Program-made: the position numbers and the translations under genes
DNA from: JALYOK01 sp963840785
GTDB taxonomy: Bacteria; Pseudomonadota; Gammaproteobacteria; Burkholderiales; JALYOK01
Length of the DNA stretch: 64,000 bases
NCBI GenBank assembly: GCA_963840785.1
Contig: CAWJAF010000007.1
Coordinates: 186,001 to 250,000, forward strand
Reading direction: 5' to 3'
Part shown: one piece after another, positions 36,457-45,504 of the stretch
Numbering within the stretch: the first letter of the stretch is position 1
How the letters are laid out: each line of letters opens with the position of its first letter
Notes under the pieces: model-generated
What the model was told of the DNA's origin: nothing
What the model saw: the letters and a program-made list of their open reading frames with translations, nothing else
Database searches by the model: none

Positions 36457-37712
36457 CAGGCAAACACCTTCTGCACTTTTCGAATGCCCGCAAACAACGT
36501 GTCAACTTCTGCGCGCGTGTTGTAGAGCGCAAACGACGCCCGCGCCGTCGCGGCAATGCCGAGCCGTTCCATTACGGGCATCGCGCAATGATGACCGGTA
36601 CGAACAGCGATGCCTTCATGGTCGAGAATCGTGCCAATGTCGTGAGGATGAATGCGGCCTAACGTGAACGAAAACACGCTGGCTTTTTCCTTTGCAGTGC
36701 CGATGATTTTCAATTCGGGAATATCGCGTGCCAGCGTCGTGGCGTATTCCAGCAAATCATGTTCGTGCGCAGCGATGTTGTCTAAGCCGAGTTCGTTGAT
36801 GTAATCAATCGCCGCACCAAGACCAATGCCTCCGGCAATGAATGGCGTGCCCGCTTCGAATTTATAAGGCAACACGTTGTAGGTGGTTTTCTTGAAACTC
36901 ACGGTGCGGATCATATCGCCGCCGCCTTGGTAGGGCGGCATGGCTTCGAGCAGCGCTTCCTTGCCGTACAAAATCCCGATGCCAGTTGGGCCATAAATCT
37001 TGTGACCGGAGAAGGCATAAAAATCCACGTCCAAATCTTGTACGTCGATCGCGATGTGCGGTACGGCTTGTGCGCCATCAACTAAAACGATTGCGCCGGC
37101 AGAGTGAGCCATTCGTGTAATTTTTTTGATCGGCACAATCGAACCCAACGCATTCGCGACATGAGTGATTGCAACAATCTTGGTGCGCTCGTTCAGCAAC
37201 TTGGCGTACGCATCCATATCCAATTCGCCCGCATCGCTTATTGGAATCACGCGAAGCACCGCGCCAGTTGCTTCGCAGGCCATCTGCCATGGCACGATAT
37301 TCGAGTGATGCTCCATTTCCGAAACGATGATTTCATCTCCCGCCTTAAGCCGAGCGCGCCCATAGCACATGGCGACCAAGTTGATCGCCTCGGTCGCGCC
37401 GCGCACGAAAATGATCTCCTCGTTTTTGCGCGCGTTGACGAATTGCCTTACCTTGCTCCGCGCGCCTTCGAAGGCATCGGTCGCGCGCTGGCTCAAATCG
37501 TGTACGCCACGATGAATATTCGCGTTCAAATGCGCGTAGTAATCGCGTTCGGCGTTGATCACCTGCCAAGGCTTTTGCGAAGTTGCCGCGTTGTCCAGAT
37601 AAACTAGTGGTTTACTATGAATCAATTCCTTCAGAATCGGAAAATCGTCGCGCACGCGAGCGAGGTCATAGCTTGTCACGGCGTGAAGTTTCATGGCGGT
37701 TGCAGCAGTCAT
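36456..37712 (-). CDS. sufS: Cysteine desulfurase SufS
   Basis: The 418-aa product is a class V PLP enzyme: VYLDNAATSQKPWQVI at the N-terminus, PLP Lys in FSGHKIYGPTG, and the catalytic Cys in RTGHHCAMPVMERLG, typical of group II desulfurases. It supplies sulfane sulfur to SufU and then SufBCD. The ATG at 37712 is used; a longer frame up to 37925 overlaps sufD and is not supported. The start overlaps the sufD stop by four bases. Confidence 0.96.
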   Translation of the reverse strand: MTAATAMKLHAVTSYDLARVRDDFPILKELIHSKPLVYLDNAATSQKPWQVINAERDYYAHLNANIHRGVHDLSQRATDAFEGARSKVRQFVNARKNEEIIFVRGATEAINLVAMCYGRARLKAGDEIIVSEMEHHSNIVPWQMACEATGAVLRVIPISDAGELDMDAYAKLLNERTKIVAITHVANALGSIVPIKKITRMAHSAGAIVLVDGAQAVPHIAIDVQDLDVDFYAFSGHKIYGPTGIGILYGKEALLEAMPPYQGGGDMIRTVSFKKTTYNVLPYKFEAGTPFIAGGIGLGAAIDYINELGLDNIAAHEHDLLEYATTLARDIPELKIIGTAKEKASVFSFTLGRIHPHDIGTILDHEGIAVRTGHHCAMPVMERLGIAATARASFALYNTRAEVDTLFAGIRKVQKVFA

Positions 37713-39046
37713 ATAAATTCCTTCAGCAAATCGGCGTCCGGCAAGCGGCTCATGAGGATTTTCTCCATGCGCACGCGAAGTGGCAAATAAGTGAGGCCGC
37801 TGACTAAATCTTCGGCAAACGCGAAGATCAATAGCGTGCGTGCCGCCGCTTCGTCGATGCCGCGCGAGCGCAGATAAAAAAGTTGATTCATGTCGAGCTG
37901 GCCAACCGTAGCGCCATGGGCGCATTTCACGTCGTCGGCATAAATTTCCAGCTCGGGTTTGGTGTCGACTTCGGCATTGTCCGACAACAACAAATTGCGG
38001 TTACTCTGGGAGGCGTCAGTCTGCTGCGCGTCTTTGTGAACAATGACTTTACCGTTGAACACCGCGCGCGACGTGCCATCCAAAATGCCTTTGTAGAATT
38101 CGCGGCTCACACAGCGCGGCTTGGCATGATCGACGCGCGTGTGGTGATCAACCGTTTGTTTGCCTTGCGTCAGATACAACCCGTTCATTGTGCAATTGCC
38201 ATTTTCGCCGTCGAAATAAGTCGAAATATCATTGCGCGAAAGTAGGCCACCGAGCGCAAAAGAATACGAGGCAAATTCACTCGCCTGCGCTTGAGTCGCG
38301 CGGATTTCCGCAATGTGGCTCGCGCTCGCGCTTTCCTGCTGCAGCTTCAAATGCTCGATGCGCGAATCGCGCGCCGTGCTAATTTCGGTGCTGACGTTAT
38401 TGAAATAAGCGGAGTCGCCGAGTGTCGCGAAATGCTCGATCACGCGTACTCGCGAACCCGATTCCGCAACGATGATATTCTTTACGTTTGCAATCGTGTC
38501 GCCAGCGGTTTGCAAAAACAGCACATGAATCGCCGCTTCAATTTCAACTCGCTCCGGAACGATCAACACATAGCCATCAGCAAACAGCGCGGCGTTTAAA
38601 GCGCTCACGCCGCTTGCATGTTTTTCTTCGGCGAAATAACGCTCGAGTTTTTCCGGATAATTCTTCAGCGCGGAATTCAGATCGGAAATCGTCGCGCCGT
38701 TTGGCAATGCTTTTATCGCGGACAGTGACGCAGAAAAATGGCCGTTAACAAAAACCAGCAAATGCGCGTCGCCATCGAGCCTCAAATCGGCAATGGCTGT
38801 GAGGCAGTCGTCATGCGGCGTTCCAGGTATGCTAGGCTGTAAGCCGCGCCCATCAAGGCTTGCGAGCGAGGTGTATTTCCAGTTTTCGTATTTCGTCGTT
38901 GGAAAGCCAAGTTCCGCGAATTGCTCGATCGCGCGCAGACGCGAATTCTTTAGCCACGGCAAATTTGCACCGGCCAGCTGTGCCGAGCGCTCGCGGAATA
39001 GGCCTAGGTAATGCTCGCGCGCATTGAAAACGGAAGCCACGCTCAT
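37709..39046 (-). CDS. sufD: SUF scaffold subunit SufD
   Basis: The 445-aa product has the SufBD beta-helix core (HVLFLQTAGDTIANVKNIIVAESGSRVRVIEHF; YLTQGKQTVDHHTRVDHAKPRCVSREFYKGILDGTSRAVF) and the conserved DDVKCAHGATVGQLD segment near the end. With SufB and SufC it assembles Fe-S clusters. It overlaps sufC by four bases (ATGA) at the 5' end. Intact. Confidence 0.95.
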   Translation of the reverse strand: MSVASVFNAREHYLGLFRERSAQLAGANLPWLKNSRLRAIEQFAELGFPTTKYENWKYTSLASLDGRGLQPSIPGTPHDDCLTAIADLRLDGDAHLLVFVNGHFSASLSAIKALPNGATISDLNSALKNYPEKLERYFAEEKHASGVSALNAALFADGYVLIVPERVEIEAAIHVLFLQTAGDTIANVKNIIVAESGSRVRVIEHFATLGDSAYFNNVSTEISTARDSRIEHLKLQQESASASHIAEIRATQAQASEFASYSFALGGLLSRNDISTYFDGENGNCTMNGLYLTQGKQTVDHHTRVDHAKPRCVSREFYKGILDGTSRAVFNGKVIVHKDAQQTDASQSNRNLLLSDNAEVDTKPELEIYADDVKCAHGATVGQLDMNQLFYLRSRGIDEAAARTLLIFAFAEDLVSGLTYLPLRVRMEKILMSRLPDADLLKEFI

Positions 39047-39804
39047 GCCGCCTGTGCTTTCACTTCTTTCTCGATCCAGCCGTAACCCTTTGCCTCGAGC
39101 TCCAGCGCCAATTCCTTGCCGCCGGATTTGACAATGCGGCCGTGGGCCAACACGTGCACGAAATCCGGCACGATGTAATCGAGCAGCCGCTGATAATGGG
39201 TCACGACCAACATTGAGCGTTCCGGCGTGCGATTAGCGTTCACGCCGGCTGACACGACTTTCAGCGCATCAATATCCAAGCCAGAATCGGTCTCATCGAG
39301 GATCGCGAGCCTGGGTTCCAATATCGACATCTGCAATACTTCGTTGCGTTTTTTCTCGCCACCGGAAAAGCCTTCGTTCACCGCGCGGGAAATGAAGCTC
39401 TGATCCATTTGCATCATCTTCATTTTGCCTTTCACCATTTTCAGAAAATCCATCGCATCCAGATCGGATTCTCCGCGATGTCGACGAATGGCGTTAAGTG
39501 CGGCCTTGAGCAAATTGATATTCGATACGCCGGGAATTTCCACCGGATATTGGAACGCCAAAAAGATGCCTTCGCGCGCCCGCTCTTCGGTCGCCATTGC
39601 GAGCAAATCTTTGCCGAGATAGGTGACTTCGCCAGCGGTGACGAAATAGTTTTCGCGTCCCGCCAACACGTTGGCGAGCGTCGATTTCCCCGAACCGTTC
39701 GGTCCCATGATGGCGTGCACTTCGCCAGGATTAATCGTGAGGTTAATGCCGCGGAGAATGTCTTTGTTCTCCACTTTTGCGTGGAGATTTTTGATAGTCA
39801 GCAT
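39043..39804 (-). CDS. sufC: SUF scaffold ATPase SufC
   Basis: The 253-aa ABC-type ATPase has Walker A GPNGSGKSTLANVL, the signature FSGGEKKRNEVLQ and Walker B RLAILDETDSGLDIDALK. SufC drives shape change of the SufBCD complex. The product ends at KEVKAQAA. It begins just after the DUF4124 gene (two-base gap) instead of directly after sufB. Intact. Confidence 0.96.
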   Translation of the reverse strand: MLTIKNLHAKVENKDILRGINLTINPGEVHAIMGPNGSGKSTLANVLAGRENYFVTAGEVTYLGKDLLAMATEERAREGIFLAFQYPVEIPGVSNINLLKAALNAIRRHRGESDLDAMDFLKMVKGKMKMMQMDQSFISRAVNEGFSGGEKKRNEVLQMSILEPRLAILDETDSGLDIDALKVVSAGVNANRTPERSMLVVTHYQRLLDYIVPDFVHVLAHGRIVKSGGKELALELEAKGYGWIEKEVKAQAA

Positions 39805-39806
39805 AT

Positions 39807-40289
39807 TCAGTTACAGTTCTTTTCGATAGATTCGTTGAGTTCGCCGATGACGCGGGCGCGCTGCTTATTGTTGAGGGGTTCGGAATTGGCATCCACAACA
39901 ATGTCGCCGCCGTCGGCGCTACGTGTCACGCGTTCTCGAGTGCCGAGGACTTGCTCCAGATCTTTGCGATAAAACTCGCAGATCTTTTTGCGCTTATCCG
40001 CGTCGCCGGTCGCGACTTTGTCCAAGGATTCCTTTTCGACTTTGTATTTTTCATCCTGCCGTTTACGGAATTCTTCGTCCTTTTGTTTCCAATGGGCCGC
40101 CGTTGCTGCCGCGGCATCGGGATTAGCGGGTGCCGGATCCTCCATTTTCACCTTCGATCCCTTTATGTTGGGAGGCGGCGTATTGGAGTAGTGCACTTTG
40201 CCGTTAGCATCGACCCACTTATAAATATCAGCGGTCGCGCTGAGGGAAATTACTGCAAGCGCTAGAACAAATAGGAATCTTCTTTTCAT
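39807..40289 (-). CDS. DUF4124 exported protein lodged between sufB and sufC
   Basis: The 160-aa product has a signal peptide (MKRRFLFVLALAVISLSATA) and the DUF4124 motif DIYKWVDANGKVHYSNTPP, then a charged helical stretch and a Cys pair (KKICEFY, EKNCN). DUF4124 proteins are envelope proteins of unknown function in Proteobacteria. It lies in the SUF operon with 16 bases to sufB and two to sufC, so it must be co-transcribed. Why an exported protein sits in this cytoplasmic system is not known. Confidence 0.85.
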   Translation of the reverse strand: MKRRFLFVLALAVISLSATADIYKWVDANGKVHYSNTPPPNIKGSKVKMEDPAPANPDAAAATAAHWKQKDEEFRKRQDEKYKVEKESLDKVATGDADKRKKICEFYRKDLEQVLGTRERVTRSADGGDIVVDANSEPLNNKQRARVIGELNESIEKNCN

Positions 40290-40305
40290 GATTTCCTTTC
40301 CGTTA

Positions 40306-41750
40306 TTAACCTACACTACCTTCCAAACTCACACCCAACAGATTGCGTGCTTCAACTGCAAACTCCATCGGCAGGGTATCGAACACTTCCTTGCAAAAAC
40401 CATTGACGATAAGCGATACGGCGTCTTCTTGCGAAATGCCGCGCTGCATGCAGTAAAACAATTGGTCTTCGCTGACGCGCGACGTCGATGCTTCATGCTC
40501 AACTTGAGCCGTTGGATTTTTGACTTCTATATAAGGAAACGTGTGCGCACCGCATTTATCGCCCATCAACAGTGAATCGCATTGCGTGTAGTTGCGCGCG
40601 CCGGCCGCGCTTTTCGTGACGCGCACCAGCCCGCGATAGGCATTGCTGCCGTGGCCGGCGGAAATACCTTTGGAAATAATCGTGCTCTTGGTGTTTTTGC
40701 CGATGTGAATCATCTTCGTGCCGGTGTCGGCTTGCTGATAATTATTCGTCAACGCGACGGAATAAAATTCGCCGACGGAGGAATCGCCGCGCAAGATCAG
40801 CTCGGATATTTCCACGTAATCGCCGAGCCGGTTTCCACCTGCGTCCAAGAAATTTTCGAGTTCGGGCCACGACAATCGCCGCGCTTGGTGACGAAATTGT
40901 AAATGCCGCCCTTGCCTTCTTTGTCGCCGGGGTACCAGTTTTGCACCGTCGAATATTTGATCTGCGCATCGTCCAGCGCGACCAATTCCACCACCGCCGC
41001 GTGCAATTGATTTTCGTCGCGCATCGGCGCGGTGCAGCCTTCCAGATAGCTCACGTAAGCGCCTTTGTCGGCGACGATTAACGTACGCTCGAACTGGCCG
41101 GTGTTTTTTGCGTTGATGCGGAAATAAGTCGACAACTCCATCGGACACCGCACACCGATCGGGATGTAGCAAAACGAGCCATCGCTGAACACCGCGGAAT
41201 TGAGCGCCGCGAAAAAATTATCTTGATAAGGCACGACGGTGCCGAGGTATTGCTTCACCAACTCGGGATGGGTTTTCACCGCTTCGGAAAACGAGCCAAA
41301 AATGATGCCTTTCTCGGCGAGTTTACTTTTGAATGTGGTGGCGACCGACACGCTGTCGAACACCGCGTCCACGGCAACGCCCGCGAGTATTGCGCGCTCC
41401 TGCAGCGGAATACCGAGCTTCTCGTAGGTTTTCAGCAATTCCGGATCGACGTCATCCAAACTTTTCGGGCCGTCTTTCTGCGATTTCGGCGCGGAATAAT
41501 AAATAATTTCCTGAAAATCGATCGCCGGATAATGCACGTGCGGCCAAGTCGGCGGCGTCAGCGTTAGCCAATGGCGATACGCCTTCAAGCGCCATTCGAG
41601 TAACCACTCGGGCTCTTCCTTTTTTGCAGAAATAACCCGGATCACCGCTTCGGAAAGACCCTTGGGAATATTGTCCGAGTCAATATCGCTCTCGAAACCG
41701 TGCTTATATTCCTGAGCCATCAGGACATCGAGTTCTTGCATGCCGGCCAT
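40306..41750 (-). CDS. sufB: SUF scaffold subunit SufB (one frameshift)
   Basis: SufB carries the nascent cluster in the SufBCD complex. The N-terminal part includes YKHGFESDIDSDNIPKGLSEAVIRVIS and the core SVATTFKSKLAEKGIIFGSFSEA. After SAITWKYPS (about 40797-40800) one base is missing and the frame resumes ILRGDSSVGEFYSVALTNNYQQADTG, in which the conserved Glu and Tyr lie; the C-terminal QVEHEASTSRVSEDQLFYCMQRGI is intact. The first structural gene of the operon, five bases after sufR. Confidence 0.95.
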
Positions 41751-41755
41751 ACTAA

Positions 41756-42217
41756 TTACTCCGTTAACGCCGCGACGCGGCGGGTAGTTTTAAGGCGGCT
41801 CACGTCCACCGGGAAAATCGGTGCGACCATTTCCGCTAAAGTCACCTGCTGCAACGCGCCCACGACGACCTTATTAATGCGTTGCCAATTGCCGCTCACC
41901 GTGCAGCCGCTTTCCTGCTCGCAAGCGCCTGGCATACTCGCGCATTCCGTAAGACCAATCGGTCCCTCCAGCGCGGCAATGACTTGCGCAATCGAAATCT
42001 CACTCGCTGGACGCGCCAGCAAATACCCGCCGTGGGTGCCGCGAGTTGAGGTGACTAAACCCGCCCGCGCCAACAATTTCAATAACTTGCTGGTCGTCGG
42101 CAACGCGACCGACACCTCATCCGCAATCTCGTTGGCAGTGTGAATACCATTCGGATTCCGCGCGAGATAAGTCATCACCACCGTGCCATAATCGGTTAAC
42201 TTGCTCATGCGCAGCAT
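41756..42217 (-). CDS. Rrf2-family SUF operon repressor
   Basis: The product (153 aa from the ATG at 42217) is an IscR-like winged-helix regulator: MLRMSKLTDYGTVVMTYLAR, recognition region with PTTSKLLKLLARAGLVTSTRGTHGGYLLAR and the cluster-binding Cys group CASMPGACEQESGC. Rrf2 proteins of this group repress the SUF genes when Fe-S supply is adequate. GAAGGAGA precedes the ATG at 42217, so the longer TTG start is rejected. The upstream gap has a short palindrome that may be its operator. Confidence 0.92.
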   Translation of the reverse strand: MLRMSKLTDYGTVVMTYLARNPNGIHTANEIADEVSVALPTTSKLLKLLARAGLVTSTRGTHGGYLLARPASEISIAQVIAALEGPIGLTECASMPGACEQESGCTVSGNWQRINKVVVGALQQVTLAEMVAPIFPVDVSRLKTTRRVAALTE

Positions 42218-42237
42218 GCGGTTCTCCTTCAATTAGG

Positions 42238-42248
42238 ACTATTTTAGT
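42238..42248. promoter_or_regulatory. Candidate SUF regulator operator
   Basis: ACTATTTTAGT is an 11-bp palindrome within an AT-rich stretch 20 bases upstream of the SUF regulator gene. IscR-like regulators recognise AT-rich palindromes of this kind. Its position just upstream of the ribosome site suits autorepression. Assigned by inspection only. Confidence 0.4.
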
Positions 42249-42286
42249 ACGAATTAGTTTCCGTGGGAAGAGGGTCAATAGGAGAT

Positions 42287-42320
42287 GCCTGGAGAGGCGC
42301 ATGGATATTGGCTCCCAGGC
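42287..42320 (+). repeat. Hairpin-family element, copy with GCCTGG/CCAGGC stem
   Basis: GCCTGG (42287-42292) pairs with CCAGGC (42315-42320) around a loop containing GCATGGATATTGGCT. It lies between the divergent SUF operon and gshA. Confidence 0.8.
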
Positions 42321-42449
42321 CATGCATTGCCGCGAGGCAAGCTAGCACAGGCTTGTGCCCACTATTTATTCTTGAAAAATAAAGAATCGCCTTCACCTTC
42401 AATTGTGGCAACAAATTTCAGAGCAATCGACGAATTTATCGCCGCCCCT

Positions 42450-42525
42450 CACCCTTAATCCCTCTCCCTGAGGGAGAGGGGAATTACTCCCTTCTCCCTC
42501 GGGGAGAAGGGGCGGGGATGAGGGA
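42450..42525. repeat. Two-hairpin CCCTCTCCC/GGGAGAGGG repeat
   Basis: Two adjacent palindromes: CCCTCTCCC/GGGAGAGGG (42461-42481) and CCCTTCTCCC/GGGAGAAGGG (42490-42512). Elements of this sequence type are widespread between genes in many Proteobacteria. It lies 60-130 bases upstream of gshA. Confidence 0.8.
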
Positions 42526-42586
42526 GCGGCGCGTCTGACACCAATACTTCCGGTTACAATGCACGCACACTACAAAGTGAAACGCC

Positions 42587-43861
42587 ATGGTTCCGCACCT
42601 TACTACTGCTCTCACCGGCCCGCTCGCCGAACTTGAAAAACACATACTCGACTCGATGCCGGCTATCGAGCGTTGGTTTCGATTGCAATTCATCGAGCAT
42701 ACCGCGCCGTTTTATAGTTCGGTGGATTTGCGTAACAGCGGCTTCAAGCTCGCGCCGGTCGACACAAATCTTTTTCCCGCCGGATTCAACAACCTCAATC
42801 CGGCCTTCATGCCACTCGCGGTGCAAGCCGCCATGTCGGCGATTGAGCGCGTGTGTCCCGACACGCAGCGGTTTTTATTGGTGCCGGAAAACCATACTCG
42901 CAACTCCTATTATTTGCAGAACGTCGCGGCGCTGAAAAATATTCTACAGCGCGCCGGACTGGCCGTGCGCATTGGTACGCTGATCCCGGAAATCACGTCG
43001 CCGACGGAACTCGATTTGCCCAACGGTGAAAAATTATTGCTCGAGCCGATTAAGCGCGTCGGCAATCGCGTGATGGTGGACGACTTCAATCCTTGCGCCG
43101 TGTTGCTGAATAACGATTTTTCCGGCGGCGCGCCGGAAATTTTCAAAGGCATCGAACAAGTTCTCGTGCCGCCGCTGCATGCCGGCTGGACCACGCGGCG
43201 CAAGTCGCAGCATTTCACTGAATATGACCGCGTTGCCGGCGAATTCGCAAGCTTGATCGATATCGATCCGTGGTTCATCAATCCGTATTTCGCACGTTGC
43301 GGCAAAATCAATTTCGCTGAGAAACAAGGAGAGGATTGTCTTGCGACTTATGTTGAAGAGATCCTGAAACAAATCAAAGAAAAGTATAAGCAATACGACA
43401 TTCCGCACGAGCCATTCATCATCGTCAAAGCCGACGCCGGGACTTACGGCATGGGCATCATGACGGTGAAAAGCGTCGACGACGTGCGCAACTTAAATCG
43501 CAAACAGCGCAACAAAATGGCGGTGGTGAAAGAGGGTCTGGAAGTCAACGAAGTGTTGATTCAAGAAGGCGTTTACACGTTCGAAACGCTGAATGAAGGC
43601 GTCGCCGAACCGGTGATTTACATGATCGATCATTTCGTGGTCGGCGGTTTTTATCGCGTCCACACCGGCCGCGGCCAAGACGAAAATCTCAACGCGCCCG
43701 GTTCGCATTTTCAACCGCTGGCTTTTGAAACCGATTGCCACACGCCCGATTGCCAGGGCCGTCCCGGCGATCCGCCGAATCGCTTTTACACTTACGGCGT
43801 GATCGCGCGCTTGGCAATGTTGGCGGCCGCTTACGAACTCGAAGTCGAAGCGGCGGCATGA
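42587..43861 (+). CDS. gshA: Glutamate-cysteine ligase GshA (proteobacterial ATP-grasp-like family)
   Basis: The 424-aa product belongs to the gshA type first seen in Acidithiobacillus, distinct from the E. coli form. Conserved blocks include APFYSSVDLRNSGFKLAPVDTNLFPAGFNNL, PENHTRNSYY and FIIVKADAGTYGMGIMTV. It makes gamma-glutamylcysteine, the first step in glutathione synthesis. The start (ATG 42587, MVPHLTTAL) suits family length. The stop overlaps the gshB start by four bases. It lies opposite the SUF operon. Confidence 0.93.
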   Translation: MVPHLTTALTGPLAELEKHILDSMPAIERWFRLQFIEHTAPFYSSVDLRNSGFKLAPVDTNLFPAGFNNLNPAFMPLAVQAAMSAIERVCPDTQRFLLVPENHTRNSYYLQNVAALKNILQRAGLAVRIGTLIPEITSPTELDLPNGEKLLLEPIKRVGNRVMVDDFNPCAVLLNNDFSGGAPEIFKGIEQVLVPPLHAGWTTRRKSQHFTEYDRVAGEFASLIDIDPWFINPYFARCGKINFAEKQGEDCLATYVEEILKQIKEKYKQYDIPHEPFIIVKADAGTYGMGIMTVKSVDDVRNLNRKQRNKMAVVKEGLEVNEVLIQEGVYTFETLNEGVAEPVIYMIDHFVVGGFYRVHTGRGQDENLNAPGSHFQPLAFETDCHTPDCQGRPGDPPNRFYTYGVIARLAMLAAAYELEVEAAA

Positions 43862-44802
43862 AACTCGCCGTCATCCTCGATCCGCTCGAGGAAATTAAAA
43901 CCTACAAAGATACGACTTACGCCATCATGCGCGAGGCGGCGAAACGCGGCCATTCGATTTACGCGTTGATGCAAGGCGATGTGTTTTTGCGCGACTGCGT
44001 TGTAAGCGGTTACGCCCGCCAGTTAACGCTCAAGGACGACGCCCACGATTGGTATCAAGCAAGCGAGCCGAAAGCCGCGCCACTAAAGGATTTCAGCGCG
44101 GTGCTGATGCGCAAGGATCCGCCGTTCGACATGGAATATGTGTACAGCACCTATTTGTTGGAGCTGGCGGAACAACAAGGCGCGCGCATCGTGAATAGTC
44201 CGCGCGCCGTTCGCGACTACAACGAAAAACTCGCGATCGCGAAGTTTCCCGAATTCGTCACGCCGACTTTAGTTGCGCGCAATACCGACGAGATCAGAGA
44301 TTTCATCCGCGAACACGGCAATTGTATTTTGAAGCCGTTGGACGGTATGGGCGGCACCGGTATTTTTCGCGTATCGCCGACGGAGACGAATCTGAACGCC
44401 ATTATCGAAGTGCTCACGCAAGAAGGCGCGCGCACAATCATGGCGCAGCGGCTCATTCCGGAAATCAACAAAGGCGACAAACGCGTGCTGGTGATCGATG
44501 GTAAGGTCGTGCCTTTCGTGTTGGCGCGCATTCCCAAAGCCGGCGAAACGCGCGGCAACTTGGCGCGCGGTGGCACGGGTGTTGCGCAGCCGATTTCGAA
44601 ACGGGAGCGCGAAATTGCTGAGGCGCTTGGGCCAAAATTGAAAGCGGATGGTTTGATATTGGTTGGTCTAGACATCATCGGCGATTATTTAACCGAAGTG
44701 AATGTCACCAGCCCGACTTGCATGCGCGAGATCGAAGATCAAACGGGATTTAACTCCGCTGCCGAAATGGTGAACGCTTTGGAGAGACTTGTTGCGGTTT
44801 GA
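43858..44802 (+). CDS. gshB: Glutathione synthetase GshB
   Basis: The 314-aa ATP-grasp enzyme starts MKLAVILDPLEEIKTYKDTTYAIM and has the nucleotide loop ILKPLDGMGGTGIFRV plus the metal-binding end VNVTSPTCMREIE. It adds glycine to gamma-glutamylcysteine. A longer frame up to 43735 lies inside gshA and is rejected; the ATG at 43858 overlaps the gshA stop (ATGA). Intact. Confidence 0.96.
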   Translation: MKLAVILDPLEEIKTYKDTTYAIMREAAKRGHSIYALMQGDVFLRDCVVSGYARQLTLKDDAHDWYQASEPKAAPLKDFSAVLMRKDPPFDMEYVYSTYLLELAEQQGARIVNSPRAVRDYNEKLAIAKFPEFVTPTLVARNTDEIRDFIREHGNCILKPLDGMGGTGIFRVSPTETNLNAIIEVLTQEGARTIMAQRLIPEINKGDKRVLVIDGKVVPFVLARIPKAGETRGNLARGGTGVAQPISKREREIAEALGPKLKADGLILVGLDIIGDYLTEVNVTSPTCMREIEDQTGFNSAAEMVNALERLVAV

Positions 44803-44817
44803 CTTTAAAAGCCCTCG

Positions 44818-44846
44818 GTATTACAATTGAGTTATTAAAGTAATAC
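44818..44846. promoter_or_regulatory. Inverted repeat GTATTAC-N15-GTAATAC: possible antitoxin operator
   Basis: GTATTAC (44818-44824) and GTAATAC (44840-44846) are exact reverse complements, 12 bases before the CopG-like antitoxin start. CopG antitoxins bind such repeats to regulate their own module. The intervening AT-rich stretch may include the promoter. Confidence 0.6.
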
Positions 44847-44858
44847 GAAGTCAAAACT

Positions 44859-45113
44859 ATGACACTCACCGTCCGCCTTCCCCTTCGGGTCGAGCAAGAA
44901 CTTGCCGAATATTGCGTGAACCGAAAGGTTTCCAAAAGTGAAGTCGTTAAAGAAGCACTCGACTTACTTTTAGCCAAAACACAATCGAAGGCCACCGCTT
45001 ACGAGCTAGGTAAAGATCTTTTCGGAGCGGATGAGACCGCCGCGAAACACTACGTTCCCTACTCGAAAAACAATCTACGTGCCCTCGTACGATCGCGCGC
45101 TAATCGCCGATAG
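44859..45113 (+). CDS. Ribbon-helix-helix (CopG-type) antitoxin
   Basis: The 84-aa product starts MTLTVRLPLRVEQELAEYCVNRKVSKSEVVKEALDLLLA, the ribbon-helix-helix fold. The C-terminal half (AYELGKDLFG) should contact the toxin. It overlaps the PIN-domain gene by 35 bases on the same strand. An inverted repeat sits right upstream. Intact. Confidence 0.87.
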   Translation: MTLTVRLPLRVEQELAEYCVNRKVSKSEVVKEALDLLLAKTQSKATAYELGKDLFGADETAAKHYVPYSKNNLRALVRSRANRR

Positions 45114-45504
45114 CGGTTTTGTCGTCTCACTGTTCGCGCCACGGGAAGCGGCGCATGAGGCGGCCGTCACTTTTCTCGCCTCCAACGAAGCGCCCATCAT
45201 CACCATTCAAGGCGTCATCACAGAAACGTGTTTTTTCCTGGGTGTCAAAGGTCGGCGCGCATTGCTGGAGTGGGTTTCGCGTGGCGCTATCACGTTGTTG
45301 GAAATTCCCGCGCAAGCCTATGCAGAGATCGGCACGATCGCGACACGATATCAAAATTGGGATCCAGACTTTGTTGATTGCGCGCTGGTGTGGCTTGCTG
45401 GCGAAGTGAAGTGCAGGCGAATCTTGACGCTCGACGAGCGCGATTTCATCACGTTTCGAATTAAAGGAAACAAACGGTTTGACTTGATCGAATGGCAAAC
45501 TTGA
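45079..45504 (+). CDS. PIN-domain (VapC-like) ribonuclease toxin
   Basis: The 141-aa product has the PIN acid set: LIADSGFVVSLF (first Asp), IITIQGVITETCFFLG (Glu in ITE), and DPDFVDCALVWLA plus RILTLDERDF (Asp in the last motif). VapC-type toxins cut tRNA or rRNA. I choose the GTG at 45079 (MPSYDRALIADSGF); the open frame extends further 5' into the antitoxin. Intact. The stop overlaps the start of apbE. Confidence 0.85.
   Translation: MPSYDRALIADSGFVVSLFAPREAAHEAAVTFLASNEAPIITIQGVITETCFFLGVKGRRALLEWVSRGAITLLEIPAQAYAEIGTIATRYQNWDPDFVDCALVWLAGEVKCRRILTLDERDFITFRIKGNKRFDLIEWQT

Noticed and set aside
36456..37925. SufS with a 70-residue N-terminal extension
   Set aside because: The extra part is antisense-free sequence inside sufD read in another frame; the ATG at 37712 matches the family start and overlaps the sufD stop as expected.
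42450..42525. CRISPR-like repeat
   Set aside because: Two neighbouring palindromes of different stems without spacers of equal length; this is a common REP-type element.
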